Notes: a model not told the origin generated them from the sequence alone. A DNA stretch of 64,000 nt from Actinomadura syzygii (GCF_008085905.1 NZ_VSFF01000005.1:434001-498000); one strand, 5' to 3'; positions 26,884-35,178 are shown, counted from the stretch's first letter. Translations and numbers: made by a program.

Positions 26884-27438
26884 ATGAACGACCAGCACGC
26901 TCACCTGAAGGAATGCGCCGCCGAGGCCGCTCGCGTCGCCCACGCCGTCCCGCGAGAGCGGCTGGACGACCCGACCCCGTGCGCCCAGTTCGACCTCCGC
27001 GAACTGGTGAACCACCTGGTTCTCTACACCTCGCACGGGCTGGAGCACCGCGCGCTGCGCACCGAGATCCCCGACGAGCTGAACTCACGCGACTTCACCG
27101 CCGACGCCGCCTGGCCGCAGGAGTACGCGGCCCAGCTCGACCGCGCGGTGGCGGCCTGGGCCGACCCGGCCGTGTGGGAAGGCGACATCAACGGCACTCC
27201 GGCCGCCGACGTCGCCGCGATGATGATCATGGAGCTGGCCCTGCACGGCTGGGACGTCGCGACCACCGTCGGCGAGGAGTACCGCCTCTCGCCTGAGACC
27301 GGCGAATTCGTCCTGGGAATCGTCGAGAAATACGCCGACATGTACCGCCAGTACGACGGTTTCGCCGACCCGGCGCCCGTCCCGGACGGCGCCTCGGCCT
27401 TCGCCCGCGCCATCGCCGCCTCCGGCCGCCGCGCCTGA
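26884..27438 (+). CDS. TIGR03086-family metal-binding protein (mycothiol-dependent isomerase/DinB fold)
   Basis: 184 aa. The pattern PTPCAQFDLRELVNHLVLYT, then MMIMELALHGWDVATTVGEE with the HGWD motif, identifies the mycothiol_maleylpyruvate-isomerase N-terminal/TIGR03086 family. Members are DinB-like four-helix bundles that bind a divalent metal through His; many act as mycothiol-dependent enzymes or detoxification factors. The exact reaction is unknown. Divergent from the AraC regulator; a second DinB-like gene follows at 58 bases. Confidence 0.85.
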   Translation: MNDQHAHLKECAAEAARVAHAVPRERLDDPTPCAQFDLRELVNHLVLYTSHGLEHRALRTEIPDELNSRDFTADAAWPQEYAAQLDRAVAAWADPAVWEGDINGTPAADVAAMMIMELALHGWDVATTVGEEYRLSPETGEFVLGIVEKYADMYRQYDGFADPAPVPDGASAFARAIAASGRRA

Positions 27439-27495
27439 CCCGCCGGGGCGATAACCGCTCGCCCGCCACGCCGTCCGGCGGTTACGGTCCGCCCC

Positions 27496-28005
27496 ATGAC
27501 GACCGAACCGCCGGACACGCTGACCGCACCGCGCGAACTACTGCTCGACTACCTCGACTACTACCGCGCGGCCCTGCTGCGCAAGCTCGACGGAATGCCC
27601 GACGCCGACCTGCGCACCAGCAGGCTCCCGTCCGGCTGGACGCCCCTCGCCCTGCTGAAACACCTCGCGTTCGTGGAACGCCGCTGGTTCCGCTGGGGCT
27701 TCGCCGCCGAGCAGGTGGACGAGATCTGGGGCGAGCAACGCCCCGGCTCGCCCACCTGGCACGCGGACGACTCCGACACCCTGGAAAGCCTCCGAGCCCT
27801 CTTCCTGGACGAATGCGCCCGCTCCCGCGCCATCGTCGCGTCCGCCGACCTCCAGGACACGGCCCGCACCGGCGGTGCCTTCAACCCGCCCGACCACCAC
27901 CCGGCCCTGATCTGGATCCTCTTCCACGTCCTCCAGGAATACGCCCGCCACCTAGGCCACCTGGACATAGTCCGAGAACTCTCCGACGGCACAACCGGCG
28001 AATAA
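27496..28005 (+). CDS. DinB family protein (DUF664)
   Basis: 169 aa. The four-helix-bundle pattern with LPSGWTPLALLKHLAFVERR and ILFHVLQEYARHLGHLDIVR supplies the conserved metal-binding histidines (LKHL, QEYARHLGH). DUF664 members are mini-DinB proteins, often thiol-dependent S-transferases in actinobacteria. ATG at 27496 lacks a clear ribosome-binding site. Same strand as the TIGR03086-type gene and possibly co-transcribed with it. Confidence 0.88.
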   Translation: MTTEPPDTLTAPRELLLDYLDYYRAALLRKLDGMPDADLRTSRLPSGWTPLALLKHLAFVERRWFRWGFAAEQVDEIWGEQRPGSPTWHADDSDTLESLRALFLDECARSRAIVASADLQDTARTGGAFNPPDHHPALIWILFHVLQEYARHLGHLDIVRELSDGTTGE

Positions 28006-28022
28006 TCTCCGGCCGACTTCAG

Positions 28023-29126
28023 TCAGCCGTCGGCATTCGCCAAATTGATGTCGTCCTTGAGTTTGTTGCCGACCTTGTACGTGAAGTAACCCTCGTGCTG
28101 CATCCGGCCCACGACGATGCCGGGCGCGATACCGATCTCGTCGGCGAACCGCCTCACGTCGTCGAGCGTCTTCAGCCGGGGTAGCATTTCGGCCTTCGCC
28201 GGTGGGATGAGGAGGTCCCGCGCGAATTCGTCGGCCTCCCGCTCGACCGGATCCGACCGGCTCACGTCGCCCTCGACCCGGACCTCCTGCTTGCCGTGCC
28301 TGATGACGTGACACAACTCGTGGAAGAACGTGAACCACAGCTGATCGTTCTTCTTGTACCGGCCGCTGAGCATGACCATCGCCTTGGTCGGCGACAGCCA
28401 TTTCGTGGCTCCGCAGGAGCGCGCGCCGGTGATCTCCGGAACCACGACCACGGCTATGCCGTTCGCGGCGCAGATGTCGCGCGTGAGCCGGAAGAACACC
28501 TCGGGAGGCTGGACGGTCAGTTGCCGGAGCCGGGGGAGGGCGGCCTCGATCCCGGCCTTGGTGTACGGCTCGCAGCGCACGTCCTGCGCCTTCAGTTCGC
28601 CCAGCCGGATCCAGGACGCGACGGCGCCGGGCCCCGCCTTGAACGCCTTGCTCTGCCGGAAGCTGACGGCGTTCGACTCGTACAGCTCCCGGTAGGTCTC
28701 GAGATGGGCGACGCCGAAGAACGTCAGCACCTGCTGGACGCGGCTGCGTTCGTCCTTGGGGCCTTCCGGCAGGGCGCCCCGCTTGACGAGTTCGCCCACG
28801 GGGATCTCGTCCTTCACCCAGCGGGCGAGCTCGGCGAAGTCATCGCGCTGATGCAGGCGTCGTACGGACGTCTGGTAGTCGGCCTCCAGCCGGTTCCACA
28901 TCCGCGCGGGCATCCCGGTGACCAGTTCGAGGCGCGCCGCCACCTCCGGCGACAGCGGAACCAGTCCCTGGACGAGCTGGTTGACGTGCTTGGGGGTGAG
29001 GGCGAGGCGAGTGGCCAACTGCCGCTGGGTCATGCCGAGGTCGTCCAGGAACTCGCGGATCGTCTCGCCCGGCGGCACGGCGTAGTCGGGCTCCGTGGGC
29101 GGGTACAGCTCTCGGGGCGTCGCCAT
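28023..29126 (-). CDS. HigA-like antitoxin fused to an ImmA/IrrE metallopeptidase domain
   Basis: 367 aa. The N-terminal helix-turn-helix (about 19-72: GETIREFLDDLGMTQRQLAT, LALTPKHVNQLVQG) is of HigA/XRE type. A helical middle leads into an M78 (ImmA/IrrE) domain with zinc motif HELCH (about 269-273) and the downstream acidic segment VEREADEFARDLLIP. By family knowledge such proteins bind DNA and cleave partner regulators or relieve repression. The gene starts 30 bases after a RelE/HigB-like toxin gene, so this is probably a two-gene toxin-antitoxin operon with a protease-bearing antitoxin. I chose the ATG at 29126, correctly spaced from GGAAGGG; a GTG at 29135 abuts that site. Confidence 0.88.
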   Translation of the reverse strand: MATPRELYPPTEPDYAVPPGETIREFLDDLGMTQRQLATRLALTPKHVNQLVQGLVPLSPEVAARLELVTGMPARMWNRLEADYQTSVRRLHQRDDFAELARWVKDEIPVGELVKRGALPEGPKDERSRVQQVLTFFGVAHLETYRELYESNAVSFRQSKAFKAGPGAVASWIRLGELKAQDVRCEPYTKAGIEAALPRLRQLTVQPPEVFFRLTRDICAANGIAVVVVPEITGARSCGATKWLSPTKAMVMLSGRYKKNDQLWFTFFHELCHVIRHGKQEVRVEGDVSRSDPVEREADEFARDLLIPPAKAEMLPRLKTLDDVRRFADEIGIAPGIVVGRMQHEGYFTYKVGNKLKDDINLANADG

Positions 29127-29156
29127 CGTCGTCACTCCCTTCCGAGTTTCGCCTGA

Positions 29157-29486
29157 TCAGCCTTGGTGGTAGTCGATGATCTCAACCACCAGTGCGGCCG
29201 TGTCATCCGGGATCTCCTGGGCCTTTCTCTCCTCGTCCGTCATCAGGCGGAAGATCAGTCGGTAGCCCCCGTCCAGCCGGAAGGCGAAGCAGTCCTTGTA
29301 GTACTCGCCGTTGAGCGGATGGCAGTGCCCCGGCGCCCGCATGAGGTCGTCGAGGCAGTCGGCCGCGTCGATCGCCCGAAGCCGCGTGGCGATCCGCCTG
29401 GCGCAGACGGCGCCGTACTTCCTGCGAAGCTCCCGGTCGGACGCACAGAGGTCGCGCAGGTCCGGGTCCGCATACCGCACCTCCAA
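29157..29486 (-). CDS. HigB/RelE-like toxin
   Basis: 109 aa. LEVRYADPDLRDLCASDREL, then CARRIATRLRAIDAADCLDD, HPLNGEYYKDCFAFRLDGGY and RLIFRL, ending in a strand-rich VVEIIDYHQG. This is the RelE/HigB fold of ribosome-dependent mRNA interferases; the C-terminal basic/aromatic catalytic residues are less clear than in RelE. The TTG at 29486 has GGGAGGG six bases upstream and gives family length; an in-frame ATG at 29618 would add 44 unrelated residues. First gene of the pair with the HigA-ImmA fusion. A 6-base inverted repeat (CCGAAC 29510-29515, GTTCGG 29535-29540) in the promoter is a possible operator. Confidence 0.82.
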   Translation of the reverse strand: MEVRYADPDLRDLCASDRELRRKYGAVCARRIATRLRAIDAADCLDDLMRAPGHCHPLNGEYYKDCFAFRLDGGYRLIFRLMTDEERKAQEIPDDTAALVVEIIDYHQG

Positions 29487-29734
29487 TCGCGTCCCTCCCT
29501 CAGTATTAACCGAACAGGTAAACGCTGAACCCTCGTTCGGGAAGAACTCTGCCACAGTCGAATCATGATCGTTTGCGCGCGCGGCGGCTGTGCGCATGCG
29601 CTGGGACATTGCGGACAAGGCGCGGAGGGCCGCATCGATCGTGGCCGCATCCGGTCATGCGGCAGCGCGTCGTCTGCCGGTCTGCTCATGCCTGGCGGAC
29701 GTGGCCTTGCGATGGCGTGATTAGGGTTCGAGGT

Positions 29735-30679
29735 GTGGTGCTCTATGCGGGGGTTGAGCCTTTCGGGGCCGGGGTTTTGGAGGTTGGGGACGGGCATCGG
29801 GTGTATTGGGAGCAGTGCGGGAATCCTGTGGGGGAGCCTGTGCTGGTCGTGCATGGTGGGCCCGGGTCGGGGTGTGGGGTCGGGTGGCGGCGGTTCTTTG
29901 ATCCTGGGCGGTATCGGGTCGTGCTGTTCGACCAGCGGAATTGCGGGCGGAGTCTGCCCAGTGCCGCGGAGCCCGAGGTCGATCTGTCGGCGAACACCAC
30001 CGGGCACCTGATCGCCGATATGGAGCTGCTCCGGCGGCATCTGGGGATCGATCGGTGGTTGCTGTTCGGCGGATCGTGGGGCTCGACCCTTTCGCTGGCC
30101 TACGCTCAGGCCCATCCCGCTCATGTCAGCGAACTGGTGTTGTTCAGTGTGGTGACCACCAGTGCGCGCGAGGTGGAGTGGGTCACCCGGGATATGGGAC
30201 GCATTTTCCCGGAGGCTTGGGAACGGTTCCGCGATCACGTGCCCGTCGCGGAGCGGCAGGGCGATCTCGCTGCCGCCTATAGCCGTCTACTCCATGACCC
30301 CGACCCCGATGTGCGGGCGGCGGCCGCGCGCGAGTGGTGTCGTTGGGAGGACACCCATGTCGCTACGGCCCCTGGTCATCGACATGATGAGCGTTTCGAC
30401 GACCCCGATTTTCGCATGGTGTTCGCTCGTCTCGTCACCCATTACTGGGCCCATGCCGCCTGGGTGGGCGACTCTTTGGTGGACGGGGCGACGAAGCTGA
30501 CGGGTATTCCCGGCGTCCTGATTCATGGGGCGCTTGATGTGAGTAGCCCGCCGGACATCCCCTATCGGCTCTCCCGGGTGTGGGATGAGGCTGAGCTCGT
30601 TTTGGTTGGGGACGCGGGGCACGGCGCTGGTTATGTCGACGTGTCTACCGCGCTCGTCTCGGTGCTTGACGGGCGGTAG
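29735..30679 (+). CDS. pip: Proline iminopeptidase (alpha/beta hydrolase, S33)
   Basis: Releases N-terminal proline from peptides. About 314 aa. Motifs: YWEQCGNPVGEPVLVVHGGP, VVLFDQRNCGRSLPS, nucleophile Ser in GGSWGSTLSLAYAQ, acid Asp in IHGALDVSSPPDIPYRLS, His in VGDAGHGAG. The start is uncertain: GTG at 29735 or 29738 aligns with known N-termini (xxLYxxxEPFxxGxLxVGDG). The open frame further upstream to 29573 is Arg/Cys/Trp-rich and not protein-like. Codon use at the 5' end (GGG, GTT, TTT runs) is less biased than the neighbours, which may mark a recently acquired gene. Confidence 0.9.
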   Translation: MVLYAGVEPFGAGVLEVGDGHRVYWEQCGNPVGEPVLVVHGGPGSGCGVGWRRFFDPGRYRVVLFDQRNCGRSLPSAAEPEVDLSANTTGHLIADMELLRRHLGIDRWLLFGGSWGSTLSLAYAQAHPAHVSELVLFSVVTTSAREVEWVTRDMGRIFPEAWERFRDHVPVAERQGDLAAAYSRLLHDPDPDVRAAAAREWCRWEDTHVATAPGHRHDERFDDPDFRMVFARLVTHYWAHAAWVGDSLVDGATKLTGIPGVLIHGALDVSSPPDIPYRLSRVWDEAELVLVGDAGHGAGYVDVSTALVSVLDGR

Positions 30680-30680
30680 G

Positions 30681-31214
30681 TCAGGTCAGTTTCTTCAGGA
30701 GGAGTTCGAATTCCAGGTCGTCGCGCTTGGGGCGGCCGAAGCGCTCGTCGCCGTAAGGGAACGGGGACAGTTGGCCTGTTCGGATGTAGCCGCGGCGGAC
30801 GTACCAGGCGATCAGCTCCGTGCGGGCGCTGATCACCGTCATGTGCATCTCGGCCGCGTCCCATTCGTCGCGGGCCAGGCGCTCGGCCTCCGTGAGGAGG
30901 GATTTGCCGAGGCCGCCGCCCTGCAGACCGGGGCGGACGGCGAACATCCCGAAATAGGCGTGGTCCTCGCGCCTTTCGACTTGGCAGCAGGCGTTCAGGA
31001 CGCCGTCCGCCTCGGCGACGAGCACCACGCCCGCCGGGGCGGCGACGGCGGCCGCGACCATTTCGGGGTCGGTGCGCTGGCCGTCCAGGAGGTCGGCCTC
31101 GGTGGTCCACCCGGTGCGGCTGGAGTCGCCCCGGTACGCGGACTCGACGAGGGCGACTAGGGCGGGCACGTCCGAGGCGGCCGCGGTCCGGATTGCGGGC
31201 TTTACTGCGTCCAT
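30681..31214 (-). CDS. GNAT family N-acetyltransferase
   Basis: 177 aa. IRTAAASDVPALVALVESAY start, acetyl-CoA motif FAVRPGLQGGGLGKSLLTEA (Q-G-G-G-L-G), then MTVISARTELIAWYVRRGY and a C-terminal strand LEFELLLKKL. Substrate unknown. ATG at 31214; an extension to 31646 has no coding character. Convergent with the aminopeptidase gene, stops one base apart. Confidence 0.9.
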   Translation of the reverse strand: MDAVKPAIRTAAASDVPALVALVESAYRGDSSRTGWTTEADLLDGQRTDPEMVAAAVAAPAGVVLVAEADGVLNACCQVERREDHAYFGMFAVRPGLQGGGLGKSLLTEAERLARDEWDAAEMHMTVISARTELIAWYVRRGYIRTGQLSPFPYGDERFGRPKRDDLEFELLLKKLT

Positions 31215-31253
31215 TTCCCCGAACTTAGCGCAGCCCCGATCAAGCCCCGGCGG

Positions 31254-31283
31254 GCGGCGGGGTCCGGCTTTCGACCCCGCCGC
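31254..31283 (-). terminator. 11-bp hairpin after fahA
   Basis: GCGGCGGGGTC (31254-31264) pairs perfectly with 31273-31283 across CGGCTTTC. It directly follows the fahA stop on the minus strand. Confidence 0.6.
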
Positions 31284-31288
31284 GGCGG

Positions 31289-32458
31289 TCAGCGGGCCGG
31301 GAGGACGCGGCCTCTGACCTCGCCGAACCCGATGCGGGAACCGGACGGGCCGGGCGCCGTCGCGCCGATGACGACCTCGTCGCCGTCCTCCAGGAACGTG
31401 CGCGGTTGGCCGTTGACCTCGATGGGCTCCTTGCCGCCCCAGGTGAGTTCGATGAACGCGCCGCGCTGGTCCTTGGCGGGGCCGGAGACCGTCCCGGACG
31501 CGAAAAGGTCGCCGGTACGGGACGTGGCGCCGTTCACCGTCATGTGCGCCAGCATCTGCGCGGGCGACCAGTACATCTCCCGGTAGGGCGGACGGGAGAC
31601 GACCTGCCCGTTCCAGGAGACCGTTAGTTCGAGGTCGAGCCCCCACGGGTTCTTCTCAAGCAGGTACGGAAGCGGCTCAGGGTCCTGCGGCGGCGTGGCG
31701 ACACGGGCCGCTTCCAAGGCGAGAAGGGGAACGACCCAAGGGGACACGGACGTCGCGAAGCTCTTCCCTAGGAACGGCCCAAGCGGAACGTACTCCCACG
31801 CCTGAATGTCACGGGCCGACCAGTCGTTGACGAGCACGACACCGAAGACACGCTCGTCGAAGTCGTCCGCACTGACCGGGGTGCCGAAGGACGAACCGGT
31901 GCCGACGACGAAACCGACCTCCGCCTCGATGTCGAGACGGCGGCTGGGCCCGAACGTGGGCGTGGTGTCGGACGGCGCCTTGCGCTGCCCACTCGGCCGG
32001 ACGATGTCCGTCCCGGACGGAACGACCGTCCCGGCACGCCCGTGGTAGCCCACCGGGAGGTGCTTCCAGTTCGGCATCAGCGGCTCGGAGTCGGGACGGA
32101 ACAGCCGCCCGAGATTCGATGCGTGGTGCTCGGACGCATAGAAGTCGACGTAGTCGGCGACCTCGAACGGCATGTGCAGGGCAACAGCGTCCACCGAGTA
32201 GACGGCCGCGTCGGGTACGTCGTCCGAGACGAGCTCGATTACCTGTTCGCGCACCTCCACCCACCGGGTGTGCCCCTGTTCCATGAAGGGGTTCAGGGAC
32301 GGCGCGGCGAACACGTCGTCCAGGACGGTGAGGTCGACGACGGATTCACCTACGCGGACGCCCACGCGCGGGACGGCGGCGCCCGGCGCGGAGAACACGC
32401 CGTAGGGCAGGTTGGCGAGTCCGAAGAGGGAGTCCTCCGGGATCGCTATTCGGGTCAT
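31289..32458 (-). CDS. fahA: Fumarylacetoacetase (tyrosine catabolism)
   Basis: Last step of tyrosine degradation: fumarylacetoacetate to fumarate and acetoacetate. 389 aa. N-terminal SH3-like part (SLFGLANLPYGVFS, GVRVGESVVDL), then the FAH fold: DYVDFYASEHHASNLGRLFR, LPVGYHGRAGTVVPSGTDIV, LDIEAEVGFVVG, VLVNDWSARDIQAWEYVPLG, GKSFATSVSPWVV, GDLFASGTVSG. The metal-binding Asp/Glu and catalytic His residues of the family are present. ATG at 32458 shares a base with the upstream stop (TGATG). Third gene of the hmgA operon. Confidence 0.97.
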   Translation of the reverse strand: MTRIAIPEDSLFGLANLPYGVFSAPGAAVPRVGVRVGESVVDLTVLDDVFAAPSLNPFMEQGHTRWVEVREQVIELVSDDVPDAAVYSVDAVALHMPFEVADYVDFYASEHHASNLGRLFRPDSEPLMPNWKHLPVGYHGRAGTVVPSGTDIVRPSGQRKAPSDTTPTFGPSRRLDIEAEVGFVVGTGSSFGTPVSADDFDERVFGVVLVNDWSARDIQAWEYVPLGPFLGKSFATSVSPWVVPLLALEAARVATPPQDPEPLPYLLEKNPWGLDLELTVSWNGQVVSRPPYREMYWSPAQMLAHMTVNGATSRTGDLFASGTVSGPAKDQRGAFIELTWGGKEPIEVNGQPRTFLEDGDEVVIGATAPGPSGSRIGFGEVRGRVLPAR

Positions 32459-33294
32459 CAGGCGGTCTCCTGGAGCGCGGACGCGATGAGTCCAAGGTCC
32501 GCGAGTTCGGTCAGGGGGTCGGTGATGCTGCACGTGCCGAACGACAGGAAGCGGGCGCGGACGGCGGCCGTCCGGTCGTCGCCGAGCGCGGCGACGCGGG
32601 ACGCCACGGCCCGCGCGTCGCGGTCGGCGAGGATCGCGGCGAGGTCGCCGCTCGGCCGGCCGATGATCGCCGCGTCGGTCGCGAGCAGCAGGTTGAGGAA
32701 TCCGTGCTGGTGGAAGCCGGTCTCCGGGTCGGTGTTGCGGACGGGGTGGTGCAGCCCGGCCGTCGCCTTGAACGGGACGCCCGCGTCCACCGCCGCCTTG
32801 ATCGCGGCGGCCAGCTCGTCCGGGCCGGGGTACAGGTGGGCCTTCACGCCGCCGGTGCGGAACTTCGCGCGGTGCCCGAGCGCGGCGACGGCGGCGATGA
32901 TCGACGGGCGGCGGTCGTCCCGCGGCACCTCGACGAAGAGCGTCGCGCCGACGTCGCCGAGGAGGCGGAAGAACTCGTCCGCCTCCATCCCGGCGGGGAC
33001 GGCGACCTCCAGGCCGCGGACGTCGACCGGCAGCTCGGCGGCGGTCGCGAGGGCCTTCGCCGCCTCGCACGGGCCGCCGGGCGCGGTGATCGACACGTCC
33101 AGCGGGTCGCCGTGCAGCAGCGGGTACAGCTCGTCGAGCGCGCTCGCCGGGAGGACGAGCGGGCCGACGACCGCGGCGTAGGGGGCGGCGCGGTGCGCGC
33201 GGTGGGCGGGGACGGCGTCCGCGAGCGGCGCGAGACCGGGCGGGAACACGGCGGCGTCGTCGCACAGGGCGACGGCGAATGCGGGAACGTTCAC
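32458..33294 (-). CDS. Unknown protein inside the homogentisate operon
   Basis: 278 aa soluble protein between hmgA and fahA. GTG at 33294 overlaps the hmgA stop (GTGA); its own stop overlaps the fahA start (TGATG), so all three are translationally coupled. Segments: FAVALCDDAAVFPPGLAPLA, ELPVDVRGLEVAVPAG, ALGHRAKFRTGGVKAHLYPG, DAGVPFKATAGLHHPVRNTD, FGTCSITDPLTELADLGLI. The alternating strand/helix pattern with a KFRTGG...FKATAGLHHP centre resembles a TIM-barrel enzyme. No named family. Position suggests a role in tyrosine catabolism; the step between HmgA and FahA (maleylacetoacetate isomerisation) has no other gene here, which is only a circumstantial argument. Confidence 0.82.
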   Translation of the reverse strand: MNVPAFAVALCDDAAVFPPGLAPLADAVPAHRAHRAAPYAAVVGPLVLPASALDELYPLLHGDPLDVSITAPGGPCEAAKALATAAELPVDVRGLEVAVPAGMEADEFFRLLGDVGATLFVEVPRDDRRPSIIAAVAALGHRAKFRTGGVKAHLYPGPDELAAAIKAAVDAGVPFKATAGLHHPVRNTDPETGFHQHGFLNLLLATDAAIIGRPSGDLAAILADRDARAVASRVAALGDDRTAAVRARFLSFGTCSITDPLTELADLGLIASALQETA

Positions 33295-34484
33295 TTCTGC
33301 CGCCTCGCCCACGTCCAGGCGTACGCGTCGTCTTCGGAGGCGAGCCCGCCCTCACCCAGTTCGAGCGGATGGAACGTGTCGACCATGACGGCCAGTTCGT
33401 CGAAGAACTCGGCGCCGATGCTGCGTTCGTACGCGCCGGGCTGCGGCCCGTGGGCGAGCCCACCGGGATGGACGGAAACGGACCCCTGCCCGATGCCGGA
33501 GCCTTTTCGCGCCTCGTAGTTGCCGCCGCAGTAGAACATGATTTCGTCGGAGTCGACGTTGGAGTGGTAGTAGGGCACTGGAATGGACAGCGGGTGGTAG
33601 TCCACCTTGCGCGGGACGAAGTTGCACACCACGAAGTTGTGCCCCTCGAACACCTGGTGCACGGGCGGCGGTTGGTGCACGCGGCCGGTGATGGGCTCGA
33701 AGTCGTGGACGCTGAACGTGAACGGGTACAGGCAGCCGTCCCAGCCGACGACGTCGAACGGGTGCCGCGCGTAGGTCATCCGGGTTCCGGTGACGCCGCG
33801 TGAACCACGGTGCTTGACCAGGACGTCGACATCGGTTTCGTCTGACTGGAGCGGCTCGTCCGGTCCGTGGAGGTCGCGCTCACAGTAGGGAGCGTTTTCC
33901 AGGAGCTGCCCGTAGCGGGACAGGTAGCGCTTGGGCGGCGCGATGTGTCCGGTCGCCTCGATCGCATAGGCGCGCAGTGGCTCGTCACCGGTCGGCAGCC
34001 AGCGGTGCGTGGTGGACGTCGGGATGACGACGTAGTCACCTTGCTTCGCTTCGACCGTGCCGAAAATCGTTTCGACCGTGGCGGCGCCTGACTCGACGTA
34101 CACGATCTCGTCGCCGGTCGCGTTGCGGTAGAGCGGAGACTCCTTGGCGGACACCACGTACGAGATACGGACATCGTTGTTGGCGAGGATGACCCGGCGG
34201 CCGGTGACGACATCTGTCTCGTCCCAAGTCTCCTTGGGGAACAGTTCGTGCAGCTTGAGGTGGCGCGGACGGAGCGGATGATTCGGTGTCGTCGTCACGT
34301 CCGGGACGTCCCACGCCTGCGAGTCGACGATCGCGGACGGGATCTCCCGGTGGTAGAGCAGCGACGAATCGGACGAGAAGCCCTCCTCGCCCATCAGTTC
34401 CTCGAAGTAGAGCCGCCCCTCGCCGTCCCTGTGCTGGGTGTGGCGTTTCGGCGGCACGTGGCCGACCCGGCGGTAGTGGGCCAT
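33291..34484 (-). CDS. hmgA: Homogentisate 1,2-dioxygenase
   Basis: Fe(II) ring-cleaving enzyme turning homogentisate into maleylacetoacetate. 397 aa. Landmarks: MAHYRRVGHVPPKRHTQHRD, GFSSDSSLLYHREIPSAIVD, TYARHPFDVVGWDGCLYPFT, VCNFVPRKVDYHPLSIPVPY, then HSNVDSDEIMFYCGGNYEAR and SVSVHPGGLAHGPQPGAYE, which carry the cupin His and Glu ligands. First gene of a three-gene operon. The 121 bases upstream hold a TTAA-CGCA-TTAA palindrome, and a MarR gene lies just beyond on the same strand. Confidence 0.96.
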   Translation of the reverse strand: MAHYRRVGHVPPKRHTQHRDGEGRLYFEELMGEEGFSSDSSLLYHREIPSAIVDSQAWDVPDVTTTPNHPLRPRHLKLHELFPKETWDETDVVTGRRVILANNDVRISYVVSAKESPLYRNATGDEIVYVESGAATVETIFGTVEAKQGDYVVIPTSTTHRWLPTGDEPLRAYAIEATGHIAPPKRYLSRYGQLLENAPYCERDLHGPDEPLQSDETDVDVLVKHRGSRGVTGTRMTYARHPFDVVGWDGCLYPFTFSVHDFEPITGRVHQPPPVHQVFEGHNFVVCNFVPRKVDYHPLSIPVPYYHSNVDSDEIMFYCGGNYEARKGSGIGQGSVSVHPGGLAHGPQPGAYERSIGAEFFDELAVMVDTFHPLELGEGGLASEDDAYAWTWARRQK

Positions 34485-34503
34485 GGTCCATCGCCTCCGA
34501 TGA

Positions 34504-34515
34504 TTAACGCATTAA
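34504..34515. promoter_or_regulatory. Palindromic candidate operator upstream of hmgA
   Basis: TTAACGCATTAA, a palindrome with TTAA half-sites four bases apart, centred 25 bases before the hmgA start and AT-rich in a GC-rich setting. A close relative (TTGA-CTAT-TTAA) lies before the nearby MarR gene. Probably the MarR binding site; inference. Confidence 0.55.
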
Positions 34516-34605
34516 CTACTTTGATGCCGACACTACGACTGTTCTTCCGTCCAGGGAAGGCCCTAACCAGCGGGCGGTTCGGGCTGGTTAGGCGGTGAGG
34601 GCGGG

Positions 34606-35139
34606 TCAGCTCCGTTCGCGGACGTCGAACTCGTGCCGTCCCTCGATGAGCTTGTCCAGCAGCATGATGAGCATCCGCTGCTCGGTCTCGGTCAGTACGT
34701 CCGCCCACTGCCGCTCGCGTTCGTGCTGGTCGGCGAAGATGTCGAGCATCGCCCGCTCGCCGCGCGGGGTCAGCGACAGCAGGGCGGAGCGGCCGTCGCG
34801 CCCGCCCGGGGCGCGGGTCAGCATCCCGTCCGCGACCAGCGTCTTCGTGAGGTTCGAGACGGCGGCGCGGCTCATCCCGGCGAGCGGCGCGGCGCGGCCC
34901 GGCTCCAGCGGCCCGGCGAGCCAGGTGACGAACAGCAGCCGGAACGCCGACCACGAGTGCCCGCGCGGCCGGTGCACCGTGGACTCCAGGTCGTAGGTCA
35001 CGATCGCCGAGGCCCGGTTGAGGGTCAGCAGCAGCCGGGTCGCGAGCCGGTGCGGGAAGCCGAACTCCCCGGCGAGCCTGTGTCCGGCCAGGTCGACGAA
35101 CGACCAGAAGTCGAGCTCGTCGTCCGTTCGGGCGGTCAT
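34606..35139 (-). CDS. MarR family regulator, probable regulator of the hmgA operon
   Basis: 177 aa. MarR winged helix: LESTVHRPRGHSWSAFRLLF, LAGMSRAAVSNLTKTLVADG, wing GGRDGRSALLSLTPRGERAM. It lies 121 bases upstream of hmgA on the same strand. Both its own promoter and that of hmgA carry TTAA-N4-TTAA-like sites, so it probably represses both, perhaps responding to homogentisate or a related phenolic acid. ATG at 35139; an extension to 35163 is less likely. Confidence 0.9.
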   Translation of the reverse strand: MTARTDDELDFWSFVDLAGHRLAGEFGFPHRLATRLLLTLNRASAIVTYDLESTVHRPRGHSWSAFRLLFVTWLAGPLEPGRAAPLAGMSRAAVSNLTKTLVADGMLTRAPGGRDGRSALLSLTPRGERAMLDIFADQHERERQWADVLTETEQRMLIMLLDKLIEGRHEFDVRERS

Positions 35140-35166
35140 CGCGGGCCTCCTCGGGTGGTACATGAT

Positions 35167-35178
35167 TTGACTATTTAA
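35167..35178. promoter_or_regulatory. Candidate MarR self-operator
   Basis: TTGA-CTAT-TTAA, one mismatch from the TTAA-N4-TTAA pattern at hmgA, located 28 bases before the MarR start. It also borders the promoter of the rightward pyruvate-oxidase-type gene, which might therefore share the control. Confidence 0.45.

Noticed and set aside
29487..29618. Longer N-terminus for the HigB-like toxin
   Set aside because: The added 44 residues do not fit the family, and a strong GGGAGGG lies before the TTG at 29486.
29573..29734. Longer N-terminus for the proline iminopeptidase
   Set aside because: Arg/Cys/Trp-rich nonsense, and family N-termini align at 29735-29738.
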